The position numbers were made by a program, and so were the translations under genes. 32,339 nucleotides of DNA from an uncultured Holdemanella sp. (lineage in GTDB: Bacteria > Bacillota_I > Bacilli_A > Erysipelotrichales > Erysipelotrichaceae): assembly GCA_900754615.1 (NCBI GenBank), contig CAAEDN010000045.1, forward strand, positions 1 to 32,339, given 5' to 3'. The notes beneath the pieces were generated by a model. It was not told where the DNA came from and made no database searches. It was given only the letters and a program-made list of their open reading frames with translations. Within the stretch, counting starts at the first letter, position 1; each line of letters opens with the position of its first letter. Of this stretch, positions 23,375-32,306 are shown piece after piece.

Positions 23375-24028
23375 CTTAGCTCCATATTCTTCATAATATG
23401 CATCAATTCTTGATTTTAATTCAGGATCTAATTTATCTCCTAAATATTCAATTACTTCTGGCATTGACACGATAGCAGCTGTTGGAAAACCATATAATTC
23501 ACTAACTTCTGTTAATGCAGTTTTTTCACCTTTTCCCTTTTCGTTACGATTTAAAGAAACCATCAATCCAACGATTTCAACATTTGCTGCACCACGAACC
23601 TTTGGTACTGTTTCTTCCATTGATTTTCCAGATGTCGTAACATCTTCAATCATAACGACACGATCACCATCTTGTAGTTTTGTTCCTAAGAAACTTCCCT
23701 TATCAGCTCCATGATCTTTTTCTTCTTTACGATCTGAACAATAACGAACTTCCATTCCATATAAATGATCTAATGCGATTGTAGTCGCAACAGCCAATGG
23801 AATTCCCTTATATGCAGGTCCGAATAATACATCAAAGTCTTTACCATATTGATTAACGATGGCCTTTGCGTAATATTCACCTAATCTTTTTAACTGGTTA
23901 CCTGTAACATATCCACCCGCATTCATAAAGAATGGAGATTTACGTCCTGATTTTAGTGTAAAATCACCAAATTTTAATACTTTAGATTCCAACATGAAAT
24001 CAATAAACTCTTTTTTATATTGTTCCAT
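23369..24028 (-). CDS. pyrE: Orotate phosphoribosyltransferase
   Basis: This 219-residue enzyme joins orotate to PRPP to make OMP in pyrimidine synthesis. The PRPP loop VVMIEDVTTSGKS, the catalytic flexible loop (YCSDRKEEKDHG) and LKSGRKSPFFMNAG at the N-terminus are the family signatures. An extended -10 promoter (TAGAAT preceded by TGA, complement of 24053-24058) lies close upstream. No PyrR site or attenuator is seen in the short leader. Its stop codon lies in the terminator repeated downstream of the neighbouring ATPase. Confidence 0.96.
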   Translation of the reverse strand: MEQYKKEFIDFMLESKVLKFGDFTLKSGRKSPFFMNAGGYVTGNQLKRLGEYYAKAIVNQYGKDFDVLFGPAYKGIPLAVATTIALDHLYGMEVRYCSDRKEEKDHGADKGSFLGTKLQDGDRVVMIEDVTTSGKSMEETVPKVRGAANVEIVGLMVSLNRNEKGKGEKTALTEVSELYGFPTAAIVSMPEVIEYLGDKLDPELKSRIDAYYEEYGAKE

Positions 24029-24084
24029 TTTCTTGCCTCCACTTTTATAAAAATTCTATCACACTTCTGCACAATTTCCCATAA

Positions 24085-24113
24085 TTGTATGATTTTTAAA
24101 TGATAAATATTAT
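24085..24113 (+). promoter_or_regulatory. Promoter of CBS-domain gene
   Basis: TTGTAT (24085-24090), 17 bp, TATTAT (24108-24113), 27 bases before the start at 24141. It is divergent from pyrE. Confidence 0.5.
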
Positions 24114-24140
24114 GGTAGTATAAAGCTGAGGTGATAGACA

Positions 24141-24563
24141 ATGCAGGAAAATGTATTCTTTTTTCTGAAGACTAAAAATAGTGTTAAATATTTATATGAT
24201 AATATCAGTGTTGAAGATGGACTTGCCCTCATGCGCAAGCACAAATATACGGCGATGCCCATTATTAATAAGGAAGGAGTTTATGTAGGAACCATTACAG
24301 AGGGGGATTTTCTTTGGTACTTATTAGATCATCCTTCGATTCATAAAGAAGATCTTGAACAAATGGAGATTCGTGAACTAATTCGTGGAGACTTTACTCC
24401 ACCAGTTCAAATCGATGTTCCAGTCGATCAATTGTTCGCTCAATCTTTGAAACAAAACTTCGTACCCGTAGTCGATGATCGCCAGATTTTTATTGGAATT
24501 GTGACACGACAATCCATCATTCAATATTTAATGAATAATGCCGATAAATACATACAACAATAA
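24141..24563 (+). CDS. Stand-alone CBS-domain protein
   Basis: This 140-residue protein consists of two CBS motifs (about 20-60 with ALMRKHKYTAMPIINKEGVY, and 90-135 with FVPVVDDRQIFIGIVTRQS). Such Bateman modules bind adenosyl ligands such as AMP or ATP and sense energy or nucleotide state. It has GAGGTG before the ATG, is divergent from pyrE and precedes a membrane protein that also contains CBS motifs. Partner unknown. Confidence 0.8.
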   Translation: MQENVFFFLKTKNSVKYLYDNISVEDGLALMRKHKYTAMPIINKEGVYVGTITEGDFLWYLLDHPSIHKEDLEQMEIRELIRGDFTPPVQIDVPVDQLFAQSLKQNFVPVVDDRQIFIGIVTRQSIIQYLMNNADKYIQQ

Positions 24564-24564
24564 T

Positions 24565-24590
24565 ACAGCCAGATTTATTCTGGTTGTTTT
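24565..24590 (+). terminator. Terminator of CBS-domain gene
   Basis: ACAGCCAGA (24565-24573) pairs with TCTGGTTGT (24579-24587, one G-U pair), followed by T's. Confidence 0.8.
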
Positions 24591-24600
24591 CTTTATCACA

Positions 24601-24629
24601 TTGAAAAAAGCCTTTAAATTGTGTATGAT
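24601..24629 (+). promoter_or_regulatory. Promoter of the CNNM/HlyC-like operon
   Basis: TTGAAA (24601-24606), 17 bp, TATGAT (24624-24629). The first start codon after it is the short ORF at 24660, about 24 bases from the expected transcript start. Confidence 0.65.
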
Positions 24630-24659
24630 AATGGGTATTAATGAAGGAGTGATAGTTTC

Positions 24660-24713
24660 ATGAATCCGGATGATTCAGTCCCGTTACAGTATAGTTTAGG
24701 AGGGTTAATATGA
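24660..24713 (+). CDS. 17-codon ORF, leader peptide or split N-terminus
   Basis: An ATG preceded by AAGGAG encodes MNPDDSVPLQYSLGGLI and stops in an ATGA overlap with the next gene. The Asp/Pro-rich start followed by a hydrophobic run resembles the N-terminus of HlyC/CNNM membrane proteins. It may thus be that gene's real start separated by a frameshift, or a coupling leader. Confidence 0.45.
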   Translation: MNPDDSVPLQYSLGGLI

Positions 24714-25900
24714 GCCTTCCCATCTTAATTTTATTTACATTTATTCTAAACATCTTGTTTTCAATGACAAGCAGCATCGTTTCTACAAATAAACAAATTG
24801 AAGATGATTCTTATAAATATCAAGCTACATTAAAATGGTTATCTCTATGCATGGAAGTATTTGGCATTGTGATGAGTGTAATCTATTTACAACCCATAAT
24901 CCATGGTCCATTGCTTTATGTCGTCGTACTTCTATTGGTGTATGTATACATTTTATTGAGTGATTTATTACCAAGAAAATTTGCGAATTTACATTCAGAC
25001 AAGTTTGAAAAACCATTCATGTCCATTGCGAAAGGTATTCAATCCTTATGTACACCATTTACTTTCTTCTTACGTTTTCAAGTAGAAAAAGAACAGGAAG
25101 ATTATTCTGAAGAAGATATTTATGAAGTTATCAACGGTGGTGGTGTTGAACCAAGTCAAAAAGAGTTTATCGAAAACTTATTTGAATTTGATGATACACC
25201 CGTTGAAGAAATTTGCACACATCGAAGTGAAGTTGTTTGTCTATATTTAAATGATGATAAAGAAACATGGAAACAAACCATCCTAGAAAATCGTCACACA
25301 TTATATCCTGTATGTGATGAGGATAATGATGATGTCGTAGGTATTCTAGATACACGTGATTATTTCCGTTTAGATTCGATTGAACAAGATAACGTCATCA
25401 ATAAAGCAATGGATCAGCCTTTCTTTATTTCACAAAATATGAAGGCCGATATTTTATTGAAGGAAATGAAAATCAAAAAAGTATACTTTGCGGTTTTACT
25501 TGATGAATACGGAGGAATGACCGGTATCGTGACTTTACATGATATTATTGAAACCCTTCTTGGTGAAATCCAAGAAGATGATGATATTGAAGAGCCAGAT
25601 CCAATCCAACAAATTGATTCTGATCAATTTAGAATCTATGGTCAAGCTGACATTGAAGATGTCGAAAAAGCTTTAGGCATTTCATTAGAAGATGAGGATT
25701 GTGACACGTTTGGTGGATACATCCTAAATCATTATGGACAAATTCCTGATGAGGGTTCACATTTTAAAGTCAGTCTAGACTTAATGGATGTATATGTTAA
25801 AGAAGTAAAGAATCATCGTATCGGACAAACTATTGTACAGATAAAACAAAAAGAGGAAGGAAAGCAAAATGAAAGCACTGAAAAACGCAATCGAGACTAG
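24710..25900 (+). CDS. CNNM/HlyC-type membrane protein with CBS and CorC domains
   Basis: This is a 396-residue protein: DUF21/CNNM membrane part with three hydrophobic segments (about 3-25, 40-62, 68-88, the last leading into SDLLPRKFA), then two CBS motifs (about 175-285, with VLLDEYGGMTGIVTLHD) and a CorC_HlyC domain (about 300-385, IYGQADIEDVE, CDTFGGYILNHYGQIP). Such proteins are linked to Mg2+ or Co2+ efflux. GGAGG precedes the ATG, but that site lies inside the 17-codon upstream ORF. Its 3' end overlaps xpt by 32 bases, which points to coupled translation. Confidence 0.88.
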   Translation: MSLPILILFTFILNILFSMTSSIVSTNKQIEDDSYKYQATLKWLSLCMEVFGIVMSVIYLQPIIHGPLLYVVVLLLVYVYILLSDLLPRKFANLHSDKFEKPFMSIAKGIQSLCTPFTFFLRFQVEKEQEDYSEEDIYEVINGGGVEPSQKEFIENLFEFDDTPVEEICTHRSEVVCLYLNDDKETWKQTILENRHTLYPVCDEDNDDVVGILDTRDYFRLDSIEQDNVINKAMDQPFFISQNMKADILLKEMKIKKVYFAVLLDEYGGMTGIVTLHDIIETLLGEIQEDDDIEEPDPIQQIDSDQFRIYGQADIEDVEKALGISLEDEDCDTFGGYILNHYGQIPDEGSHFKVSLDLMDVYVKEVKNHRIGQTIVQIKQKEEGKQNESTEKRNRD

Positions 25901-26441
25901 AGGACATTTTATTAATGATGAAGTATTAAAGGTGGATGCTTTTTTAAATCACCAAATTGACTGTTCTTTAGTAGATGAAATGGGAAATGAATTTTATGAA
26001 CACTTTAAAGACAAAGGCATCACAAAAGTAGTAACCATTGAATCTAGTGGTATTGCGCCAGCATTTGCGGCTGCCATCCGTTTAAATGTACCATTGATTT
26101 TCATTAAGAAAACACAACCAAGTACAATGATCGATCCAGCATTTGCGGAAGTTTTCTCTTTCACAAAGAATAAGACATATCCAATTTGCATTGAAAAAGA
26201 ATACTTAAAAAAAGGCGATAAAGTATTATTCATTGATGATTTTTTGGCAAATGGTGAAGCATTTAAGGGAACCGAAAACTTAATTGCACAGGCACAAGCT
26301 GAAATCGTTGGAGTTGGAATGGTAATTGAAAAAGCTTTCCAAAAAGGGCATGCATATATTACTAAAAAAGGATATGACTTTTTAGCGTTGGCATCTATTG
26401 CAGGTGTTAAAGACAAGAAAATTACATGGGCTGATGAATAA
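25869..26441 (+). CDS. xpt: Xanthine phosphoribosyltransferase
   Basis: This 190-residue purine salvage enzyme converts xanthine and PRPP to XMP, the substrate of GuaA. The N-terminus (KALKNAIETRGHFINDEVLK), VTIESSGIAPAFAAA and the PRPP loop VLFIDDFLANGEA are the Xpt signature. It starts within the previous gene behind AGGAAGG. In many Firmicutes xpt is under a purine riboswitch; none is visible here because the gene is second in an operon. Confidence 0.95.
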   Translation: MKALKNAIETRGHFINDEVLKVDAFLNHQIDCSLVDEMGNEFYEHFKDKGITKVVTIESSGIAPAFAAAIRLNVPLIFIKKTQPSTMIDPAFAEVFSFTKNKTYPICIEKEYLKKGDKVLFIDDFLANGEAFKGTENLIAQAQAEIVGVGMVIEKAFQKGHAYITKKGYDFLALASIAGVKDKKITWADE

Positions 26442-26473
26442 TCAGTCCTTTTTTAAAAAATAAGGGGATTCTA

Positions 26474-28222
26474 ATGAAAAATATATTCAAAAAACTATTT
26501 ATAAGCTTTACCGTATTATCACTTACCGCTTGTAGCTCAACCACAATGCAAGACAATACGTTTGCAGCTAAAGAAAACAAGGACTTCACAAAATACACAA
26601 ACCAATTGGTAGTTGAATATGCTGAAAATGACTATACAACGATGCACCAATTCTTCGAACATCCGGAAGACTATGGTATTGATATCAATAAAGTTGAGAT
26701 AAGTCTTGGTGAATTCTACACGGACAATACAAAAGAAATCAAAGAAGATCAAAAAGAATTAAGCAAGTTTAATCGCAGTACTTTAGACAAGACGCAACAA
26801 ACCATCTATGATGAATTAAAGTATGAGAATGAATTGAGTTTAAAAGCGGAGAACAAGAAATTTCAATATTTGAACAATTGTTGGAGTACAATGAATGGAC
26901 TTCACCAAAGTTTGATTTCTGTTTTCTCTGAATACATTTTACGAAGTGAAAAAGACATTCAAGATTTGATTACGCTCATCAACGATGTGCCTCGCTACAC
27001 AAACGATGTATTGGAATATACAAAAGAGCAGGCAAAAAAGAATACGTTACAATTTGACTATGATTCTGTTACCCAGGACATTCAAGATGTCATCAACAAC
27101 AAAGAGAATAGTTCTATTGTAAGTGCTTTGTATGATGCGATTGATACTTTAAATCTAGATGAAGAAACAACAACATCTTATAAAGCACAAGTCAAAGAAG
27201 CCATGGACACGAATTTCTTTCCTAGTTATCAAGCTATGTTAGATACATTAACTTCACTACAATCCAAAGTACAACCTCTACAAGGATTATCCAACTATAA
27301 AAATGGTAAGAAATATTATGAAGCATTAGTTGAGAATGCGACAAGTTCTACTGACTCTATTTCTACAATTAAAGAAAACACACAATCTGCAATCAATTCG
27401 GCCATCACTAAATTCCAAAAGTTATATAAACCCAATCCCATGATTGCGTATGAATTAGATTCTGTTTCCACAGATTTTACGGATGTAAATCAAATTCTAG
27501 AAAGCCTTCAAAAAAACTATAAAAAGGATTTTCCAGAAGTAAAAACCATGAAATATGATTTAAAGGCACTACCAGAAGATCAATCTGTCAGCGGAATTGT
27601 TGCCTACTTTATTACACCGGCTTTGGATTATTCACAAAACTATCAAATGCGCTACAACAAACGTGATTATGGCGATGATCCATCAAGCTTAACACTTTAT
27701 CAAACATTAGCTCATGAAGGTATTGCCGGACATATGTATCAAGCCCAATACAACAAGGAACATTTAAAATACCCAATCCAATTCTTCTACAACAATCTAG
27801 GTATGTCAGAAGGATGGGCTACTTATATGGAAAGCATGTCTTTGCATTATTTAGATAATAATGAAGACTTATTAGAAGCCTATAATTTGAATAACATTCT
27901 TACCAATCTATACATTGTCTTAATGGATATCAGCATTCATTATGATGGTATGTCACTCCATGATTTCAAGAATGAATATGGCGATATGTTTGGTTCAGAA
28001 GGATTAGAAAGTATTTATAATCAATTGGCAGACAATCCAACTGTATTCTTATCTTACTATTACGGATATCTTCAAATTGTAGATTTAAAGAGTACAGCCA
28101 AATCTAGATTAAACTCAAAATTTGACAATGTAGACTTCCATAATGCCCTACTACAATATGGTGAAGTCAACTTCAATATTGTCAAACAAAGCGTAAATGA
28201 ATATATCAATGAAAACAGATAA
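26474..28222 (+). CDS. DUF885-family lipoprotein (putative metallopeptidase)
   Basis: This is a 582-residue surface lipoprotein. The signal peptide ends in the lipobox LTAC with lipidated Cys20. A largely helical region follows. The C-terminal half contains LAHEGIAGHMYQ, the zinc-binding HExxxH-type motif of DUF885 proteins, and SEGWATYMES supplying the further Glu. These are considered membrane-anchored peptidases; substrate unknown. A GGGG-containing site (AAGGGGATT) precedes the ATG. Its gene starts 32 bases after xpt and is probably in the same operon, ending at a strong terminator. Confidence 0.85.
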   Translation: MKNIFKKLFISFTVLSLTACSSTTMQDNTFAAKENKDFTKYTNQLVVEYAENDYTTMHQFFEHPEDYGIDINKVEISLGEFYTDNTKEIKEDQKELSKFNRSTLDKTQQTIYDELKYENELSLKAENKKFQYLNNCWSTMNGLHQSLISVFSEYILRSEKDIQDLITLINDVPRYTNDVLEYTKEQAKKNTLQFDYDSVTQDIQDVINNKENSSIVSALYDAIDTLNLDEETTTSYKAQVKEAMDTNFFPSYQAMLDTLTSLQSKVQPLQGLSNYKNGKKYYEALVENATSSTDSISTIKENTQSAINSAITKFQKLYKPNPMIAYELDSVSTDFTDVNQILESLQKNYKKDFPEVKTMKYDLKALPEDQSVSGIVAYFITPALDYSQNYQMRYNKRDYGDDPSSLTLYQTLAHEGIAGHMYQAQYNKEHLKYPIQFFYNNLGMSEGWATYMESMSLHYLDNNEDLLEAYNLNNILTNLYIVLMDISIHYDGMSLHDFKNEYGDMFGSEGLESIYNQLADNPTVFLSYYYGYLQIVDLKSTAKSRLNSKFDNVDFHNALLQYGEVNFNIVKQSVNEYINENR

Positions 28223-28225
28223 AAC

Positions 28226-28258
28226 ACAAAAGATGTTGGTTTAAATTTCCAACATCTT
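28226..28258 (+). terminator. Terminator of the lipoprotein operon
   Basis: A perfect 12-pair stem AAAAGATGTTGG/CCAACATCTTTT with a nine-base loop and trailing T's, just before the convergent fic gene. Confidence 0.85.
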
Positions 28259-28304
28259 TTACATTTTTCTAGGGGAAAGTATAACCATATTCAACACTTT
28301 TCAT

Positions 28305-29384
28305 TTAATAATTTCTTTTCCCTACAAATACGTTATAAACACTTGTGTAACAATAACTCTTTTTTCGAACCGAATCATCGTATGAAATTACATTTAATTC
28401 TTCCATCTTCTGAATCGTACGATTGATTGTTGATTTTGATAATCCTGTCATATCCTCTAATTCTTTTTTAGTAAATACAACTTGGGAAAGAATAATTGGC
28501 ATAATCTTGTATAGTGTTGCACTATGGATTGTTTCCATTTTTGCCATATCTTCCTTGTAGATTCTATCTATTTCATTCATCTTATAGATAAAACTATTGC
28601 ACTGATTGACAACGCATTGAAGAAAAAATTTGATATATCCCAAATAATTTCCTTTACGACTTTCCATTAAATTATATTGATATGCAGGCTTATACAATTC
28701 CAATATTTCCGACATGTATAATATTGGCTTATCTTGTTCAAACCTTGCCATTTGAATAGGAATCAATGCTCTTCCTAGTCGTCCATTTCCATCTGAGTAT
28801 GCATGAATCGTTTCAAATTGTGCATGAGATAATGCCACATTAATTAAATATGGATCAATAAACTCATCATTCATGTACTCATACAAATTTTCTAACAATC
28901 CATATACATTTTCGGGTGCAGGAGGAATAAATATCGCATTATCCATACCCGCTCCTTTAGGACCAATCCAATTTTGAGTTGTACGAATATGACCTGGCTT
29001 CTTTTTAGAACCACGAACACTGTCCAATAAAAGCCTATGCATTGTATTCACCAATTCAAAATCTATATCTTTTCCAGTATTAATTTTTTCATATGCATAT
29101 TCCACAGTTTTTTTTAAATTTTGAATCTCTTTATTATCATCCGTTTCTTCCATATACTTTAAATAATACATTTCATCTTGCGATATCTGTGTACCTTCAA
29201 TTTGAGTTGATTTCAAACTCTCACTCAACAAAATTGAATCTAAAAAATATTTTGAATCAAAATCCAAAGTCTGTAATTTAATCTTATACTCCGTATATTT
29301 CGCGTTTGCCTGAGACAATAATCTTAATAAGTCTTTATCCATCTTATAATTCACCGGATATAAATTTGCACTAAAAGGTGTCAT
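28305..29384 (-). CDS. Fic-family AMPylase with winged helix
   Basis: This is a 359-residue Fic protein, class II by its N-terminal inhibitory helix S59-T-Q-I-E-G64 (the (S/T)xxxE(G/N) motif). The active site is H194-A-Y-S-D-G-N-G-R-L-G-R205, a Tyr variant of HPFxxGNGR with all catalytic residues. The last 80 residues form a winged helix (KKELEDMTGLSKSTINRTIQ) likely to bind DNA. AMPylation of a protein target using ATP is expected. GGAGG precedes the ATG. The upstream 170 bp carries an array of TGACWC dyads that may be its own operators. Confidence 0.92.
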   Translation of the reverse strand: MTPFSANLYPVNYKMDKDLLRLLSQANAKYTEYKIKLQTLDFDSKYFLDSILLSESLKSTQIEGTQISQDEMYYLKYMEETDDNKEIQNLKKTVEYAYEKINTGKDIDFELVNTMHRLLLDSVRGSKKKPGHIRTTQNWIGPKGAGMDNAIFIPPAPENVYGLLENLYEYMNDEFIDPYLINVALSHAQFETIHAYSDGNGRLGRALIPIQMARFEQDKPILYMSEILELYKPAYQYNLMESRKGNYLGYIKFFLQCVVNQCNSFIYKMNEIDRIYKEDMAKMETIHSATLYKIMPIILSQVVFTKKELEDMTGLSKSTINRTIQKMEELNVISYDDSVRKKSYCYTSVYNVFVGKRNY

Positions 29385-29429
29385 TTTTTCTGCCTCCTGA
29401 CTTTGTTTACATTATTTTACCACATAAAA

Positions 29430-29598
29430 GTGTCATAATTTTAAATTTTGACTCATTTCACTGCTTTTTTAGTGTATTTTGATTCATAATTTTAGGTTTT
29501 GACACCCTTTTATATTTTTTAACTCCTTTTTGAGTCATACTTGACTCATTTTGACTTCACTTCAATCGAAAAAGTGTCATTTTTTTAAATTATGACAC
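29430..29598. repeat. Array of GWGTCA/TGACWC dyads upstream of fic
   Basis: Three 25-bp dyads (29430-29454, 29481-29505, 29574-29598) have arms such as GTGTCA and TGACAC around an AT-rich centre, and a shorter 16-bp one (GAGTCA, TACT, TGACTC) lies at 29532-29547. The first three begin 51 bp apart. The last doubles as the Nif3-gene terminator. Confidence 0.75.
29574..29598 (-). terminator. Nif3-gene terminator overlapping last dyad
   Basis: GTGTCAT/ATGACAC (minus strand) around an A-rich loop followed by five U's; the stop codon of the Nif3-like gene lies in the loop. Confidence 0.6.
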
Positions 29599-30453
29599 TT
29601 TTTTAACCACATATTCATAATTATCCCCAGATTGAATATAATACATTGGTATATCTGTCTGGATAGCTTTCGGCAAATATTTCAACATATATTCCATACC
29701 TGGCTCTTCTAAATTAAAGTGACCCATCGCAATAATCGAACGATTTAAATTGAGCATAGAACTATCGCGAATGTATTCCGTAAGCGTAAAATCAATCAAT
29801 TCCATTGTTAGAAAACAGTTGATATTGTCTTTGTCTGCTTCTTCGATTAGATCATTCGCATCTCCAAATACATGCATCGGAATACATATATTTTTAATTT
29901 TATGATTTGGATTCCCTATAATTTTCACGCCATTTAAATTTAATGTATCTACTAAATAATTCGCTAATTCACTCACTGTTGTTTCTGGAATTTCATAATG
30001 CATATTCATGAATTGATCATCCTTACGAATATACTCTGTCCAGCCAAGTTTATTAGCTAAACCATAAAAGATTCCATCTGTATATGTACCATCTTCCATA
30101 GGAATACCTGAATGAATATAATCATGATCTCGCCATACGACAATGCCTGTTTTGTCTAAGAGTTGTTTTTTCAATAGATACGTTTCATTTTGACTTTCCA
30201 TTAACCACTCTTGATGATCTCCATGATTCCAAAACAAAGCTTCATGACAAATAATTAGATTTACCCCTTTTTCATGTGCCTTACAAATCACATCCACCGT
30301 TACCCAACACGTCGTTACGATACCTGTACATTCTTTATGAGCATCTCCATATAAAATTTGATCTCGTGTTGTATCCTCTTTGATTTCTTTACCAAATACA
30401 GCGCCACCTTTATGATAGTCTTTCACTTTTTGTATTACTTCACTGATCAACAT
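29590..30453 (-). CDS. Nif3-like dinuclear metal-centre protein
   Basis: This 287-residue cytosolic protein belongs to the Nif3/YbgI family (GTP cyclohydrolase 1 type 2-like). Metal-binding motifs are visible: ICHEALFW in the N-terminal part and AMGHFNLEEPGMEYMLKYLP near the end. The family forms hexameric rings; its biochemical role is unsettled. It lacks the inserted PII-like domain seen in some members. It starts behind a G-rich site with eight consecutive G's and follows the LacI gene by 23 bases, so it was likely controlled with it. Confidence 0.82.
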   Translation of the reverse strand: MLISEVIQKVKDYHKGGAVFGKEIKEDTTRDQILYGDAHKECTGIVTTCWVTVDVICKAHEKGVNLIICHEALFWNHGDHQEWLMESQNETYLLKKQLLDKTGIVVWRDHDYIHSGIPMEDGTYTDGIFYGLANKLGWTEYIRKDDQFMNMHYEIPETTVSELANYLVDTLNLNGVKIIGNPNHKIKNICIPMHVFGDANDLIEEADKDNINCFLTMELIDFTLTEYIRDSSMLNLNRSIIAMGHFNLEEPGMEYMLKYLPKAIQTDIPMYYIQSGDNYEYVVKKVS

Positions 30454-30461
30454 ATAGCTCT

Positions 30462-30469
30462 CCCCCCCC
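30462..30469. repeat. Homopolymer of eight C/G in a ribosome binding site
   Basis: Eight C's (G's on the coding strand) lie nine bases before the Nif3-like start and make up most of its ribosome binding site. Slippage would alter spacing or strength of translation. Confidence 0.6.
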
Positions 30470-30476
30470 TTCTAAA

Positions 30477-31355
30477 TTAGAACTGTGTTGTATTTCGCTT
30501 AATAAATTTACATGGAATCTCCATTTTTTGTCGAACTGATTTTCTCGCAAGAACTTTAATAAGCGAATCAACCGCAATTTCACTTAACTCTTCTTCTTGT
30601 GAATCAATAGAACTCATTTCCGGATAGCAACAAACACATAGTTCTGAGTTGTTGAATCCAACGACATTGACATCTTCAGGAATCGACTTGTTAATTTGAT
30701 GCACATATTTAAGTGCACCAACAGCCATCGCATCATCACTGGCAATGACGGCATCAAAATCCAACTTTTTCTTTGCCAATAAATCTCTTGCCTTCAATAC
30801 GTTATTTGGCATAAGCACCTTATATTCTTCCTGCACCTTTAAACCATTATCAATCAGTGCGTCTTGATATCCCTCTAATTTTTTCGTTGTGCTGTACAAA
30901 TTGGCATCATACAAAAACACAATTTTCTTCCTTCCAACTTCGATTAGATTACATACAGTATCATAAACCGCTTTATAATTATCTGTTAAAACACAATATA
31001 CACCCGGTACTCGAATATAGCCATTCATGAGTACCACAGGAACTTTTTGGGCAGCATCCTGTAGATATTGAATATCATTCTGTCCGCAGTCTCCTGCATA
31101 ATGTGAACCAACCAATATCATCGCATCAATTCTACGATCCAATAATATTTTTACGGCTTCTACTTTTTCTTCATAGTCAAAGCCACTACACATCAAAATT
31201 GAGTCATATCCATACTTGCGTAAATTCTTCTCTAAATACGCAATCGCATTTGCCATATAACGATCGGATACATCTAGGCAAACCAAACCAACTGTTTTGA
31301 CTGAATTTAAGCCTAATCCGCGAGCAAACACATTCGGCGTGTAATCATACTCATT
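30477..31355 (-). pseudogene. LacI-family regulator lacking its DNA-binding start
   Basis: Effector-binding domain of a LacI/GalR-type repressor (periplasmic-binding fold, KTVGLVCLDVSDRYMANAIA, then VVGFNNSELCV, and a C-terminal KFIKRNTTQF). The frame remains open upstream through NEYDYTPNVFARGL, the hinge-adjacent region, and then meets the end of the IS605-type element at about 31356. The N-terminal helix-turn-helix is therefore missing. A GTG at 31331 is the first possible start but would make a protein without DNA binding. The gene was interrupted by the insertion. Confidence 0.8.
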
Positions 31356-31556
31356 CCTGACTACGCCTCACCGCAAGCAGTGAGGGTTCTTAACTGACAA
31401 CATTATGCAGCAATCGTACATTATTTTCAAACTTTGGATTCCTGTCTTTCTGTTGGAGCCGTGAACTTTACAATCAAGCACTACATTTAGCACATTAGCG
31501 ATTGTTTTCTGTATCTCTACATGGAAGCATAGTCAATCTCCCATTTTAACATTTAT
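31356..31556 (-). ncRNA. IS605-type right end with probable omega RNA
   Basis: The 200 bases after the TnpB stop contain a terminal hairpin (CCTCAC/GTGAGG, 31366-31385) and then GCGTAGTCAGG at the border with the LacI gene. IS200/IS605 elements end in such subterminal hairpins and have no terminal inverted repeats; the region also encodes the guide RNA scaffold of TnpB. The exact RNA ends are not determined. Confidence 0.55.
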
Positions 31557-32216
31557 TTAATTTACTCTTATTCCACTGTTCATGACTTTGATCTGATTCA
31601 TTTGGATATATTCAATCGTTTCATTTTGATTTTTATACTGTTTCTCAAATTCATGAATGCACTTGTTCTTATCGATTTTGTTTGTATTTAGATCAATACA
31701 GTACAAAAGAAAAGATGAATATAGATCTCTTTGTACCATTGTTCCATCACTTAGTTTATACATTCTTTGTGACAACGATTTTTTGATATATGTATCACTC
31801 GTATGATCATATTGACTTGCCTTATAATCATTTGGCACTTCAACATAGATTCTGAACTTCCTCTTAGCCTGACTTTGAAAATAGCCTGGACATCTATTTT
31901 TAATAGATCTTCCAAATCTTTTCTTGCGCTTTCCAGTTTTAGCTTTCTTCTGCAGTTTCTTGGCATTCTTTGGCTCTGTCACAAAAACATCCCCTAAGCT
32001 TCTTAATTCATTCATATCTTCATGGATGGCTAAATGTCGATTGGTCGCATTGATTCTGCATAGCTCTGTATGTTTCGTTCTCAACTTCTTATAGCGATTC
32101 GACAAGACCCACGTCTTTTTTCCTTTTTTGATAGTTCCATCCTCATTATAGTTATCTGGATTCATTGCTCTACGGCTCCTATCCATTGCACGATAGATCC
32201 GTCTTTCTGATGTTAG
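31557..32216 (-). pseudogene. TnpB-like transposon protein, C-terminal fragment
   Basis: About 220 residues from ERRIYRAMDRSRRAMN to the stop match the C-terminal half of a TnpB-type (IS1341-like) protein: KTWVLSNRYKKLRTKH, then ALGDVFVTE-type RuvC segment (here SLGDVFVTEPKN) and KASQYDHTSDTYIKK in place of the usual zinc ribbon. The N-terminal domain and first RuvC Asp are absent. The frame continues upstream only into unrelated sequence (from about 32217), so the gene is broken there. It cannot be an active nuclease. Confidence 0.7.
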
Positions 32217-32306
32217 CATATAAATAGGACTAGTCAAAAAGAGAAAATTTACAACAGTGGTACAATAGAAAGAGGATGATTCACAGACGAAGGAGGGCAA
32301 AAGAAA

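Noticed and set aside
31803..31997. Plus-strand frame opposite the TnpB fragment
   Set aside because: Antisense shadow of the TnpB frame with no start signal.
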